Shown one piece after another: positions 1 through 5,354 of a stretch of DNA of 6,432 bases. Each line of letters starts with the position of its first letter. Position 1 is the stretch's first letter. The notes under the pieces are model-generated. The model searched no databases. It was not told the origin of the DNA and was given only the letters and a program-made list of their open reading frames with translations. Where the stretch lies: contig JBKQIY010000245.1 in the NCBI GenBank assembly GCA_052148155.1, positions 1 to 6,432 on the forward strand, given 5' to 3'. Source of the stretch: JBBQER01 sp052148155 (GTDB taxonomy: Bacteria > Actinomycetota > Acidimicrobiia > IMCC26256 > PALSA-610). The translations under genes were made by a program, and so were the position numbers.

Positions 1-119
1 AAGCTGCGTCACCGTGGCCCGATCGATTTCGATGAAATCAATGCACGGCGGCACTGTCCAGAACGTCGCTACTTGGCTTCACGCGCTTCGTAGCGCCGCC
101 GGAGCGCGGGCCATCCTGA
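1..119 (+). other. Left edge; possible 3' end of an upstream gene, unresolved
   Basis: Two plus-strand frames enter from outside the window. The frame starting at base 1 is open for 30 codons and stops with TAG at 91-93. The frame starting at base 2 is open until TGA at 152-154, which would overlap the start of the ketosynthase. Neither tail is recognisable and third-position GC does not clearly favour one, so I do not assign a product. If the second frame were the real gene, the ketosynthase would more naturally start at the GTG at 168 than at the ATG at 120. Confidence 0.25.
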
Positions 120-1424
120 ATGGCACCGGTACAACCAACCTTGACACCGACTGACTGGACCCCGCCCGTGCGAAGGCTGCGGGACGAGCGACGCCTCGCC
201 GCGATCACCGGGATGGGCGTCAAGGTCCCGGGCGGCGACGATCTGGGCGAGCTTTGGACGACGCTCTCCGAGGGCTTGTCGAGGGCGAGGCTCATCACCG
301 CCTGGGACGCGACCGACGATCCCGTCACGTTCGCATGCGAGGTGAAGGATCTCGACCTCGCACCCTACCTATCCGACAAAGAGGCGCGCCGTCTCGATCG
401 GGTAACCCACCTCGGCTGGGCTGCTGCCGCGGATGCTCTCGCCGATGCAGGCTCGCTTAATTACGCCCCCGACCGGTCGGCGGTGATTGCCGGCAGTGGC
501 ATCGGTGGTCAGCGCACGCAGGGCGATCAACATGTTCTTGCCATAGCGAAGGGACTGCGGCGTGTGACACCCTTCTTGATCCCCATGGTCATGCCCAACG
601 CAACGGCTGGCCTAATCAGCGTCAACCTCGGCTGGCGCGGACCGTCCATATGTCTCTCCATGGCGTGCGCTACCGGTGCGTATGCGATCGGCGAAGGGCT
701 TCGACTGCTCCGCGATGGAACGGCGGACGTCGTCGTTGCCGGCGGCACGGACGCCCTAGTCGACCGATTCGTGCTTGCCGGATTCGCGCGCGCGGGAGCC
801 CTGAGTCGGCGGTCGACGGCCCCTGCGGAGGCATCGCGGCCGTTCGACGCGGACCGCGATGGCTTTGTCATGGGCGAGGGCGCGGCCTTCGTCGTCCTCG
901 AACGACTGAACAGCGCATTGGAGCGCGGGGCACGAGTCCATGCCGTGCTCTCCGGTTACGGACGTAACAGCGATGCACACCACGTTACGGAGCCGTCTCC
1001 TAACGGTGCGGGCGCCGCCGCTTGTATGCGGCTAGCTCTCGAGGACGCCGGTCTCCAAGCCTGTGAGATCGGTCACGTCAATGCACACGGTACTTCGACG
1101 CCATACAACGACCGTGCCGAGGCTGAAGCGATTGCAAAGGTGTTTGGGCCCGGTGCCGTGCCAGTGACTTCAGCTAAAGGCGTGATTGGCCATCTAATGG
1201 GCGGCGCTGGATCGACAGAAATAGTTGCCGCGGTCCTGAGCATCAAACGCGGGCTAATTCCTCCGACGGCCAACTTTTCACGCTCCGATGCGGCGGTTGA
1301 AATCGACGTTGTCGCAGACGCACCCCGCGTCCTGTCGGCCGCGCCTGTCATCAGCAACAGCTTTGCCTTCGGAGGCCATAACGCAGCCTTGGTGATCGAG
1401 CCAGCTCCCGCGCCAGGACCGTAG
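120..1424 (+). CDS. Beta-ketoacyl-[acyl-carrier-protein] synthase, FabF/KAS II type
   Basis: This 434-residue enzyme should perform the decarboxylative Claisen condensation of malonyl-ACP with an acyl thioester, in the cytoplasm, for fatty acid or type II polyketide synthesis. The whole thiolase fold is present. Residues 26-37 hold the first strand and TGMG turn. C183 in the SMACATG nucleophile elbow is the acylated cysteine. H323 in NAHGTSTPYND and H358 in SAKGVIGHLMGGAG are the catalytic histidines, with K353 between them. The FAFGGHN loop at 415-421 closes the active site. The length fits the family (about 410-425) plus roughly 20 extra N-terminal residues. ATG 120 directly follows an in-frame TGA; a GGAG at 101-104 is somewhat far upstream. 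GTG 168 is a good alternative, trimming 16 residues. No ACP, ketoreductase or chain-length-factor gene is visible downstream, so the pathway cannot be decided. The active-site cysteine argues against a chain-length factor or KSQ-type protein. Confidence 0.93.
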   Translation: MAPVQPTLTPTDWTPPVRRLRDERRLAAITGMGVKVPGGDDLGELWTTLSEGLSRARLITAWDATDDPVTFACEVKDLDLAPYLSDKEARRLDRVTHLGWAAAADALADAGSLNYAPDRSAVIAGSGIGGQRTQGDQHVLAIAKGLRRVTPFLIPMVMPNATAGLISVNLGWRGPSICLSMACATGAYAIGEGLRLLRDGTADVVVAGGTDALVDRFVLAGFARAGALSRRSTAPAEASRPFDADRDGFVMGEGAAFVVLERLNSALERGARVHAVLSGYGRNSDAHHVTEPSPNGAGAAACMRLALEDAGLQACEIGHVNAHGTSTPYNDRAEAEAIAKVFGPGAVPVTSAKGVIGHLMGGAGSTEIVAAVLSIKRGLIPPTANFSRSDAAVEIDVVADAPRVLSAAPVISNSFAFGGHNAALVIEPAPAPGP

Positions 1425-1599
1425 ACGGGCGACCCGACGTAGATTCCGGCGTCGAGGCTGACACCGACCAGAGTTCCTGAAGGGTCCTGGACTTCCCTGA
1501 GTTGTTTGGTCCGACGAGCGCAACGACATCCGAACCCGCCGCATGTACCACGGACCCGCCATTGAAATGAATCGGATCAATGGGGAGGGGGGCAACCAC
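1425..1599 (-). pseudogene. N-terminal remnant of a P-loop (AAA/ABC-like) ATPase
   Basis: Reading leftward from GTG 1599, residues 25-43 form a beta strand followed by a textbook Walker A motif, LVGPNNSGKS (residues 28-37), then a helix start. The GPNNSGKS form is typical of the N-terminus of AAA/OLD-like or ABC-type ATPases that begin with a nucleotide-binding strand. About 15 more residues follow before the frame runs into the antisense of the ketosynthase at 1424; beyond that it codes nothing plausible. No Walker B, signature or C-terminal domain exists here, so the gene is a fragment of fewer than 60 codons. An in-frame TAG lies just upstream of the start, and no clear ribosome binding site is seen. 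The P-loop is seen directly; the family assignment and the view that it was truncated by rearrangement next to the ketosynthase are inference. Confidence 0.45.
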
Positions 1600-1675
1600 C
1601 CACGAATGCTAGAAGGAAATGCGGCCCCGTGGCTCACAACGCGTCTGCTAGGACTCCTACGCCCTCGTCGCCGTC

Positions 1676-1783
1676 TTAGAATTCATTCCAGTCGCGCGGA
1701 TCACATGCCGGTACCAGCGCCGAGATCGCCTTCCGTAGCGCATCGCCCCGCGGTGTGTACAGCGAACGGGAGCTACCGCGCGC
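1676..1783 (-). pseudogene. Possible C-terminal remnant of an unknown gene
   Basis: This antisense frame opens after a TAA at 1784-1786 and ends with TAA at 1676-1678, giving 35 residues. Residues 9-35 look protein-like: an amphipathic helix (DALRKAISALVPA) followed by an acidic, aromatic tail ending DWNEF. It has no start codon or ribosome binding site of its own. The upstream end lies inside the diverged repeat. The family is not recognised. It may be the tail of a lost gene or chance. Confidence 0.22.
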
Positions 1784-1837
1784 TTACCCACCACCTTGGT
1801 CCCAACATGCGCAAACCCGGACCTACGACACCGTTGC
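1776..1837 (+). repeat. Diverged dispersed repeat, copy 1
   Basis: This 62-base block matches 3914-3976 in the same orientation at about 52 of 63 aligned positions, with one single-base gap. The best-kept parts are the first 14 bases (ccgcgcgcttaccc), the block accaccttggtccc, and the last eight bases (accgttgc). Similarity fades outside these limits. On the minus strand both copies can encode a peptide containing GTKVVG, but copy 1 lacks one G, which shifts the frame that ends in TAA in copy 2. The origin is not known. Confidence 0.6.
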
Positions 1838-2051
1838 CTGGTTATGGACTCGAACAGGCTCCACGGACCCTCTGGAATGCCGAGTTGCCCATCCACTTGC
1901 CCACCTTTCGCGGCAGACTGTCGCGATGTAGGGGTCGCTGCGACAGCGCAGGCAACGATCGTGGGAACTGCGCGTGCTCAACGGTCGCGACGCGCTCACC
2001 GGTCGCGGGACCTAGGTGCAGAAAACGGTGCACGGAACCAGCGCGAAGCTG

Positions 2052-2226
2052 CGACGGAGCTCGCTCGGTGCGCTACCGCGACGAGGAAGACGACGTTCGC
2101 TGGGCGGTTCAGTACCTAACCTCGGCGTCCGATGCGGAGCGACTGCGGAATTCGTTCGGGCTTCGTTACGTCTGCGGAGGTATGGATCCGTCTGGCGCTC
2201 TGGAGTTCGACCAGGTACGGCGGTGA
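2052..2226 (+). pseudogene. Coding-like stretch, unknown product, probably a remnant
   Basis: This part of a longer plus-strand open frame reads unlike chance: an acidic, amphipathic segment (about RDEEDDVRWAVQYL) is followed by ASDAERLRNSFG and a tail ending in TGA at 2224-2226. The same frame is open again for about 30 codons after that stop. The upstream half of the frame is Arg/Pro/Cys-rich and unconvincing, and no start with a ribosome binding site is seen. The family is not recognised; it could be a gene end left by deletion, or a lucky frame. Confidence 0.22.
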
Positions 2227-2298
2227 CGGCATCGCAACGCCCACGTCTACCAGTTCCTGATCGCATACGAGTCGTCATTTTGGGCCCGTCAGAGACGC

Positions 2299-2988
2299 TC
2301 AGAATGGAGCGGTGTGGGATGACGTCGAGCGCGGCGCAGTCGTCGTCGACCGCCAGCCGGTGAGCGCGCCGACGACGAGACATGCGCACCCGAGAAGGCA
2401 AACCCACGGTCCCCAGCCCGTACTGGCGTGAAACCCGAAGGCGGTCGCGCCGGCGTCACTGTTCACGTTGCCGACAAAGCTGTGGATCTCGGCGGTGACG
2501 TAGAGGTCGAGGCACGCGAGACCGATCGGAGCCGTCACCGCTTCGATTCCGATTCTTCCTCGCGCGGCGAGACTCCACCCGACCAGGATGAGATCGGCGA
2601 GCAGGACGAGGGGCCCGAGGTCGAGCGCCACCCGCGAGAAGAAATCCCTCGCACTGAGGAAGTCTTGCATCTGCTTGTAGGACAGTTCGAGATGGAAAAT
2701 GCCGCCACCGACGTGCATCCAGGGCAGCGCGAAAGCCGCGGCAAGCACGAGCACGAAGCCGGCCGCTGTCGCGACAAAGGACCTCTCAGGCGGTCGCCGC
2801 CACCAATCATCGGTGGGCACCGTCGTGATCTTGACCGTGACAGCTTCGTCAGGGGGAGACCACCGTACTGACGAGGTGTAGGCAAACGGATCAGCAGCGT
2901 CTGTGCGGATGGAAGCCGTTGAGTCGCATCGCTTGCACGTCGTCCAGGCTTCAGGGATGAGATAGCCGCAGCCTGGACACTGCACCAT
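2299..2988 (-). CDS. Zinc-ribbon membrane protein with four predicted membrane segments
   Basis: This 229-residue protein is not a family I can name. Residues 4-21 form a zinc-ribbon knuckle pair, CPGC (C4, C7) and CKRC (C18, C21). A charged, Pro- and Trp-containing linker runs to about residue 70. Four hydrophobic segments follow at about 71-93, 119-141, 147-168 and 191-211, then a Ser/Thr-rich tail. The likely arrangement is a cytoplasmic zinc ribbon tethered to a small membrane domain, a layout common in uncharacterised bacterial proteins; sensing or scaffolding would be a guess. The start at ATG 2988 is strongly supported by AAGGAGG at 2997-3003, eight bases upstream; the longer frame back to 3069 has no such site. 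It lies 295 bases downstream of the small membrane gene on the same strand and could have its own promoter in that gap. No frame damage is seen. Confidence 0.8.
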   Translation of the reverse strand: MVQCPGCGYLIPEAWTTCKRCDSTASIRTDAADPFAYTSSVRWSPPDEAVTVKITTVPTDDWWRRPPERSFVATAAGFVLVLAAAFALPWMHVGGGIFHLELSYKQMQDFLSARDFFSRVALDLGPLVLLADLILVGWSLAARGRIGIEAVTAPIGLACLDLYVTAEIHSFVGNVNSDAGATAFGFHASTGWGPWVCLLGCACLVVGALTGWRSTTTAPRSTSSHTAPF

Positions 2989-2996
2989 TGGGGCGG

Positions 2997-3003
2997 CCTC
3001 CTT
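2997..3003 (-). promoter_or_regulatory. Ribosome binding site deciding the start of the zinc-ribbon gene
   Basis: On the minus strand this reads AAGGAGG, a near-perfect anti-16S match, eight bases before ATG 2988. It places the start after the apparent longer frame, so the protein begins MVQCPGCG. Confidence 0.8.
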
Positions 3004-3283
3004 CAGCGCGATCGGCAGGGAAGCATCGGCGCGATGAAGTGTCGCCCTGAGCGCGACTCGGCCTGGCATGACAAACGAAACGTCCGACCTGTTCGGACGG
3101 ACCGGTCACAGGCGGCTTGCACCGCGGCCGGTTCCGCTCCCTCCACCGAACCGCCGCTACCGACATTCATGCCCCGGGCGCCGGACATCGAGTCCACACC
3201 GGAGGCCCACCACAGTGTCCGCTATTGGCGCTTGAGGATGCTGGTTGCCGAGCTGACTGGGTCGGCAGAGATGCCGTCACCAC
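3004..3283. other. Intergenic gap upstream of the zinc-ribbon gene
   Basis: No supported gene lies here. Short overlapping open frames on both strands are Arg- and Pro-rich and lack ribosome binding sites. The region presumably holds the promoter of the leftward zinc-ribbon gene, but I see no convincing -35/-10 pair. The only structure is a small hairpin at 3081-3099. Confidence 0.5.
3081..3099. repeat. Small inverted repeat (7-bp stem, 5-base loop)
   Basis: CGTCCGA at 3081-3087 pairs with TCGGACG at 3093-3099 around a 5-base loop. It lies about 93 bases upstream of the zinc-ribbon start. There is no following T-run on either strand, so it is not a standard terminator. A regulator binding site is possible; it does not match the actinobacterial LexA box. 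Confidence 0.35.
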
Positions 3284-3457
3284 TCATGAATTACCGCGAC
3301 ACCTGAAGTAGAACGCGCCGAACAAGAGGACGATGCCGACGTTGGCTGCAAGCCGCTCCCAAAACCAAGTCTTGCCTCTCAAGAACAAGAGGTCCACGCC
3401 CACCACGACGGCGATCATGGCTAGCGGGTACAGCACGCCGATTGCTGGGTTGCCCAT
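3284..3457 (-). CDS. Small two-segment membrane protein of unknown function
   Basis: This 57-residue protein has hydrophobic segments at about residues 5-26 and 35-52, separated by a short basic/aromatic loop (RGKTWFWERL). The N-terminus MGNPAIGVLYP and the WERLxxNVGIVLLF motif resemble small conserved hypothetical membrane proteins of actinobacteria from memory; no function is known to me. I chose ATG 3457 because GGAGG lies at 3467-3471, nine bases upstream. The frame also contains ATGs at 3466 and 3490, but the Shine-Dalgarno sequence touches the first and lies inside the coding sequence for the second. It sits 70 bases downstream of the frameshifted membrane gene on the same strand, so the two may share a transcript. 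Confidence 0.72.
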   Translation of the reverse strand: MGNPAIGVLYPLAMIAVVVGVDLLFLRGKTWFWERLAANVGIVLLFGAFYFRCRGNS

Positions 3458-3466
3458 TCGCCGCAT

Positions 3467-3471
3467 CCTCC
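3467..3471 (-). promoter_or_regulatory. Ribosome binding site deciding the start of the small membrane gene
   Basis: GGAGG on the minus strand, nine bases before ATG 3457, favours the 57-residue product over the longer 68-residue frame beginning at 3490. Confidence 0.65.
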
Positions 3472-3527
3472 CACGCAAGTTGCCGCTCACCAGGCAATCG
3501 TCGCGCCCGCCGTTCGGCGTTGCTAGT

Positions 3528-3898
3528 TCACCCCAGCGTCGGTAACCACTCCCGACTTTCGGCGTAATCCGTGGTCTCCTGACATGTGTCGGGCAGACCG
3601 TCGCCGCCGACGTTCGGCGTCGGTCTCGACGTCAGGATCGCTCCGACGAGACCGACTGCACCCCCGACGATGAACAGCATGAATGCCGGGGTGTAACTCG
3701 GTGCCGGACCAGTAAAGATCGTCCGGTTCCGTATCGCGACTCTCGACCCGAGAGGTCAGTGGCGTCGGTCATTGGCCCGAGGACCACGCGACTGTGCGCG
3801 TGCTCGCCGTTCCATATGACACCGCCGAGGCACCCGAGGAACAGGCCCACGACGAGCAGCCCACCCCCGCGCCGTCGTTTGGTCGCGTGGGCAACCAT
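3528..3898 (-). pseudogene. Two-segment membrane protein gene broken by a one-base frameshift
   Basis: From ATG 3898 the frame encodes a basic N-terminus (MVAHATKRRR) and a first membrane segment (coordinates about 3868-3812), followed by a polar stretch. Around 3740-3756 the protein-like reading moves to another frame, which continues with IFTGPAPSYTPAF, a second membrane segment (about 3686-3633), a polar tail and TGA at 3528-3530. The total span is 371 bases, one short of a multiple of three, so a single lost base restores a protein of about 123 residues. In the original frame the text after 3740 becomes Ser/Arg-rich noise and ends at 3632. An AGGAG lies only one base before the ATG, too close to be ideal. 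The family is not recognised. It could be a true pseudogene or a sequencing error. Confidence 0.55.
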
Positions 3899-3913
3899 GC
3901 TCCTGGTGGTTCG

Positions 3914-3976
3914 CCGCGCGCTTACCCCACCACCTTGGTCCCGATCCGCGCCATCCTGGACCCATGGCACCGTTGC
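3914..3976 (+). repeat. Diverged dispersed repeat, copy 2
   Basis: Partner of the block at 1776-1837, same orientation, about 83% identical with one extra C here. It covers the last codons and stop of the istB remnant frame (GTKVVG then TAA at 3922-3924) and ends 16 bases before the start of the broken membrane gene. The location at the tail of an IS-derived frame hints that the repeat belongs to mobile-element DNA; this is inference. Confidence 0.6.
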
Positions 3977-4233
3977 GTGGCCATAAGCGAACAACAACTT
4001 TCAAGGTCGCGCTGGTCCGAACCGGTCTCGGCGCCGCCCCCCATGTTGAAGACGACGGAGCGGCGTAGGAGCCGGTCGAGCGTCGCGACGGCGACGGTGG
4101 GGTCATCGAAGATCTGACCCGAAGCCGCCGCCGCGCTGTTCCAAGTCGTCACCCAGCGATACCTCAAAAGCTCAGAGAGATGACCACCAACCTTGGCATC
4201 GGAGGCGAGTGGCAGGTCGCCGACTTCGTCGAT
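3922..4233 (-). pseudogene. istB: Degenerate C-terminal part of an IS21-type IstB transposition ATPase
   Basis: IstB is the ATP-binding helper of IS21-family transposases. This frame begins inside the Walker B region, IDEVGDLPLASDA, where intact IstB proteins read like (L)IDEVGYLPL. It continues through RYRWVTT (compare the family's RY....LVTTN) and the hallmark GQIFDDPTVAVATLDRLLRRSVVFN at about residues 39-63. The usual WG before QIF is altered, and after residue 67 the sequence no longer resembles IstB. The frame ends in TAA at 3922-3924, with 103 residues. The N-terminal half, including Walker A, is missing: an in-frame TAA at 4234-4236 and the palindrome of the neighbouring recombinase element stand exactly where it should continue. 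No istA is in the window. The IstB match is strong; the IS21 element itself is dead here. Confidence 0.75.
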
Positions 4234-4259
4234 TTATGCCGAGCGCGGCATAAATCGAC
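4228..4259. repeat. Perfect palindrome with 14-bp arms at the istB/RIT junction
   Basis: GTCGATTTATGCCG (4228-4241) is the exact reverse complement of CGGCATAAATCGAC (4246-4259), separated by four bases. The outer GTCGAT still belongs to the istB reading frame, and istB homology stops here. It probably marks, or lies at, the left terminus of the recombinase element and may bind its tyrosine recombinases. An RNA hairpin that ends leftward transcription is an alternative, but there is no T-run. Confidence 0.75.
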
Positions 4260-4291
4260 CTATGCCGAGCCGGGAACTATGCCGACCGCGG
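4235..4291 (+). repeat. Three imperfect direct copies of a TATGCCGA-type motif
   Basis: TATGCCGAGCGCGG (4235-4248), TATGCCGAGCCGGG (4261-4274) and TATGCCGACCGCGG (4278-4291) are 14-base copies spaced 26 and 17 bases apart. Reverse copies of the core occur at 4246-4252 (TATGCCG) and 4356-4363 (TATGCCGA). Iterated short motifs in both orientations next to an integrase gene are what recombinase core and arm binding sites look like; binding itself is inference. Confidence 0.65.
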
Positions 4292-4366
4292 TGGTGTCGG
4301 CGGTGACGGTGGCCCGTCCGGGGTGGGCTTCGCTGGTCCGCGCCGAGTGACGGTGTCGGCATAGTT
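4275..4366. repeat. 12-bp inverted repeat ending in the third recombinase stop codon
   Basis: AACTATGCCGAC at 4275-4286 is the exact reverse complement of GTCGGCATAGTT at 4355-4366, with 68 bases between. The right arm includes two bases of the TAA stop of the third recombinase (4365-4367). Both arms carry the TATGCCGA core. The intervening bases carry no gene. It may be part of the element's terminal recognition structure, or a stem in the 3' end of the recombinase message. Confidence 0.65.
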
Positions 4367-5354
4367 ACAGCGCTTCGAGGAAGGCGAGGAGGCTGTCGGC
4401 TGGTTTGAACCGGCCCGGTGGGCTGCTGGCCGGTGTGGTGCGATCGAGGGCACGTTGTTTGATGGTCATGTCGGCGTGAAGGTAGGTGTGGGTGGATCGG
4501 ATGTCGGCATGTCCGAGCCAGAGCGCGATGACGGCCGTGTCGACACCGGCTTGGAGCAGGGTCATTGCGCAGCTGTGGCGCAGCACGTGGGGGTGGATCT
4601 GATCGGCTCGCAGCGTCGGGCATTCCGCTGCAGCGGTGGTGGCGTGTTTGCGCACGAGGCGTTGAACGGCGTCGGGGCTGAGGCGCTGCCCGGTCCGGGT
4701 GGGAAACAACGGTGCATCGGGCTGCCCGCCGCGTTCGCTGGTCCACACGCGGAGGACGGCTTCGGTTGGCGCGGTGAGCGGGACGGCGCGGTGTCGTCGG
4801 CCTTTGCCGAGGCATGAGACGGCGGCACCCGTGCCGAGGGTGAGATCGGCGCAGTTCAGGCCGATCAGCTCGGCGACGCGGAGCCCGGTCTGGACAGCGG
4901 TGAGCAGTATTGCCCGGTCTCGGCGTCCTTCCCAGCGGGTGAGGTCAGGTGCGTTGACGAGCGCGTCGATCTGGTTGGCCGTGAGGAACGTGATCGTCGG
5001 CTTGTCGAACCGTTTCGATGGGATGGCCAGGACCTGTTGGATCAGTCCGGCGTGTTCGGGGTGCCGCAACGCGGCGTAGGCGAACAGGGATCGGATGGCG
5101 GTGAGACGCAGGTTCCGGGTGCGGGTGCTGTTCTCCCGGGTCTGCTCGAGATGTTCCAAGAACGCGGTGATCATCGCGGTGTCGAGATCGACCCAGTCGA
5201 GTTTGTGGGGTGGCCGACCGGTGCGCTCTTGGGCGAAGACGACGAGGAGCCGCATCGTGTCGCGATACACGGCGATGGTGCGTGGGCTGACCCGACGTTG
5301 CTTGACGAGCCGGTCCGTGAAGAAGCTCTGCATCGTTGGCGCGATGAGTGTCAT
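4365..5354 (-). CDS. Tyrosine recombinase/integrase, third of a RIT trio (RitC position)
   Basis: This 329-residue protein is an intact DNA-cutting and rejoining enzyme of the phage integrase/XerC-D family. Residues about 6-105 form the SAM-like core-binding domain; residues about 120-305 form the catalytic domain. The full catalytic set is visible: R159 in TGLRVAEL, K184 in the GKGRRHR beta-hairpin, H256 and R259 in HVLRH, H282 in LWLGH, and the nucleophile Y291 in THTYLH. A short C-terminal tail ends SLLAFLEAL. ATG 5354 overlaps the stop of the preceding recombinase as ATGA, and GAGGTGA at 5359-5365 lies four bases upstream, inside that gene, so translation is probably coupled. The TAA stop runs into a 12-bp inverted repeat. 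Codon use is strongly GC-rich, and no frame damage is seen. Length and layout agree with the last gene of RIT elements; the target site cannot be read from the protein. Confidence 0.92.
   Translation of the reverse strand: MTLIAPTMQSFFTDRLVKQRRVSPRTIAVYRDTMRLLVVFAQERTGRPPHKLDWVDLDTAMITAFLEHLEQTRENSTRTRNLRLTAIRSLFAYAALRHPEHAGLIQQVLAIPSKRFDKPTITFLTANQIDALVNAPDLTRWEGRRDRAILLTAVQTGLRVAELIGLNCADLTLGTGAAVSCLGKGRRHRAVPLTAPTEAVLRVWTSERGGQPDAPLFPTRTGQRLSPDAVQRLVRKHATTAAAECPTLRADQIHPHVLRHSCAMTLLQAGVDTAVIALWLGHADIRSTHTYLHADMTIKQRALDRTTPASSPPGRFKPADSLLAFLEAL

Larger units (their letters stand above)
1600..2298. other. Long gene-poor stretch with scattered coding-like remnants
   Basis: No complete gene can be supported here. 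Open frames exist on both strands but are rich in Arg, Ser, Pro and Cys, as expected of chance frames in GC-rich DNA. Three things stand out and are listed separately: a short antisense C-terminal-like frame (1676-1783), one copy of a diverged repeat (1776-1837), and a plus-strand coding-like stretch (2052-2226). No tRNA, rRNA or convincing terminator was found. Confidence 0.5.

Noticed and set aside
38..328. Minus-strand open frame opposite the ketosynthase start
   Set aside because: Ser/Arg/Pro-rich shadow of the ketosynthase; no ribosome binding site.
1836..1862. tRNA-like T-arm (GTTCGAGTCC on the minus strand)
   Set aside because: The bases on either side do not form the five-pair T stem, and no acceptor or anticodon arm can be built around it.
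1543..2226. Plus-strand open frame of 227 codons as a full gene
   Set aside because: Its first two thirds are Arg/Pro/Cys/Ser-rich with no motif, no ribosome binding site and no plausible fold; only the last part looks coding-like and is reported as a weak remnant.
3081..3099. Hairpin as a rho-independent terminator or LexA operator
   Set aside because: There is no T-run on either side, and the sequence does not fit the GAAC-N4-GTTC type box.
4181..4350. Plus-strand frame starting MTTNLGIGGEW, resembling an IstB TTNL..W motif
   Set aside because: The similarity ends after a dozen residues, while the opposite strand carries a far longer IstB match in the correct order; the frame then runs through the palindrome and repeats.
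4228..4366. CRISPR array
   Set aside because: The repeated unit is about 14 bases, irregularly spaced and in both orientations; there are no uniform spacers and no cas genes.
4234..4815. Minus-strand open frame of 193 codons overlapping the third recombinase
   Set aside because: It is very rich in Pro, Arg and His, the usual out-of-frame shadow of a GC-rich gene, and lies in another frame of a recombinase with all catalytic residues.
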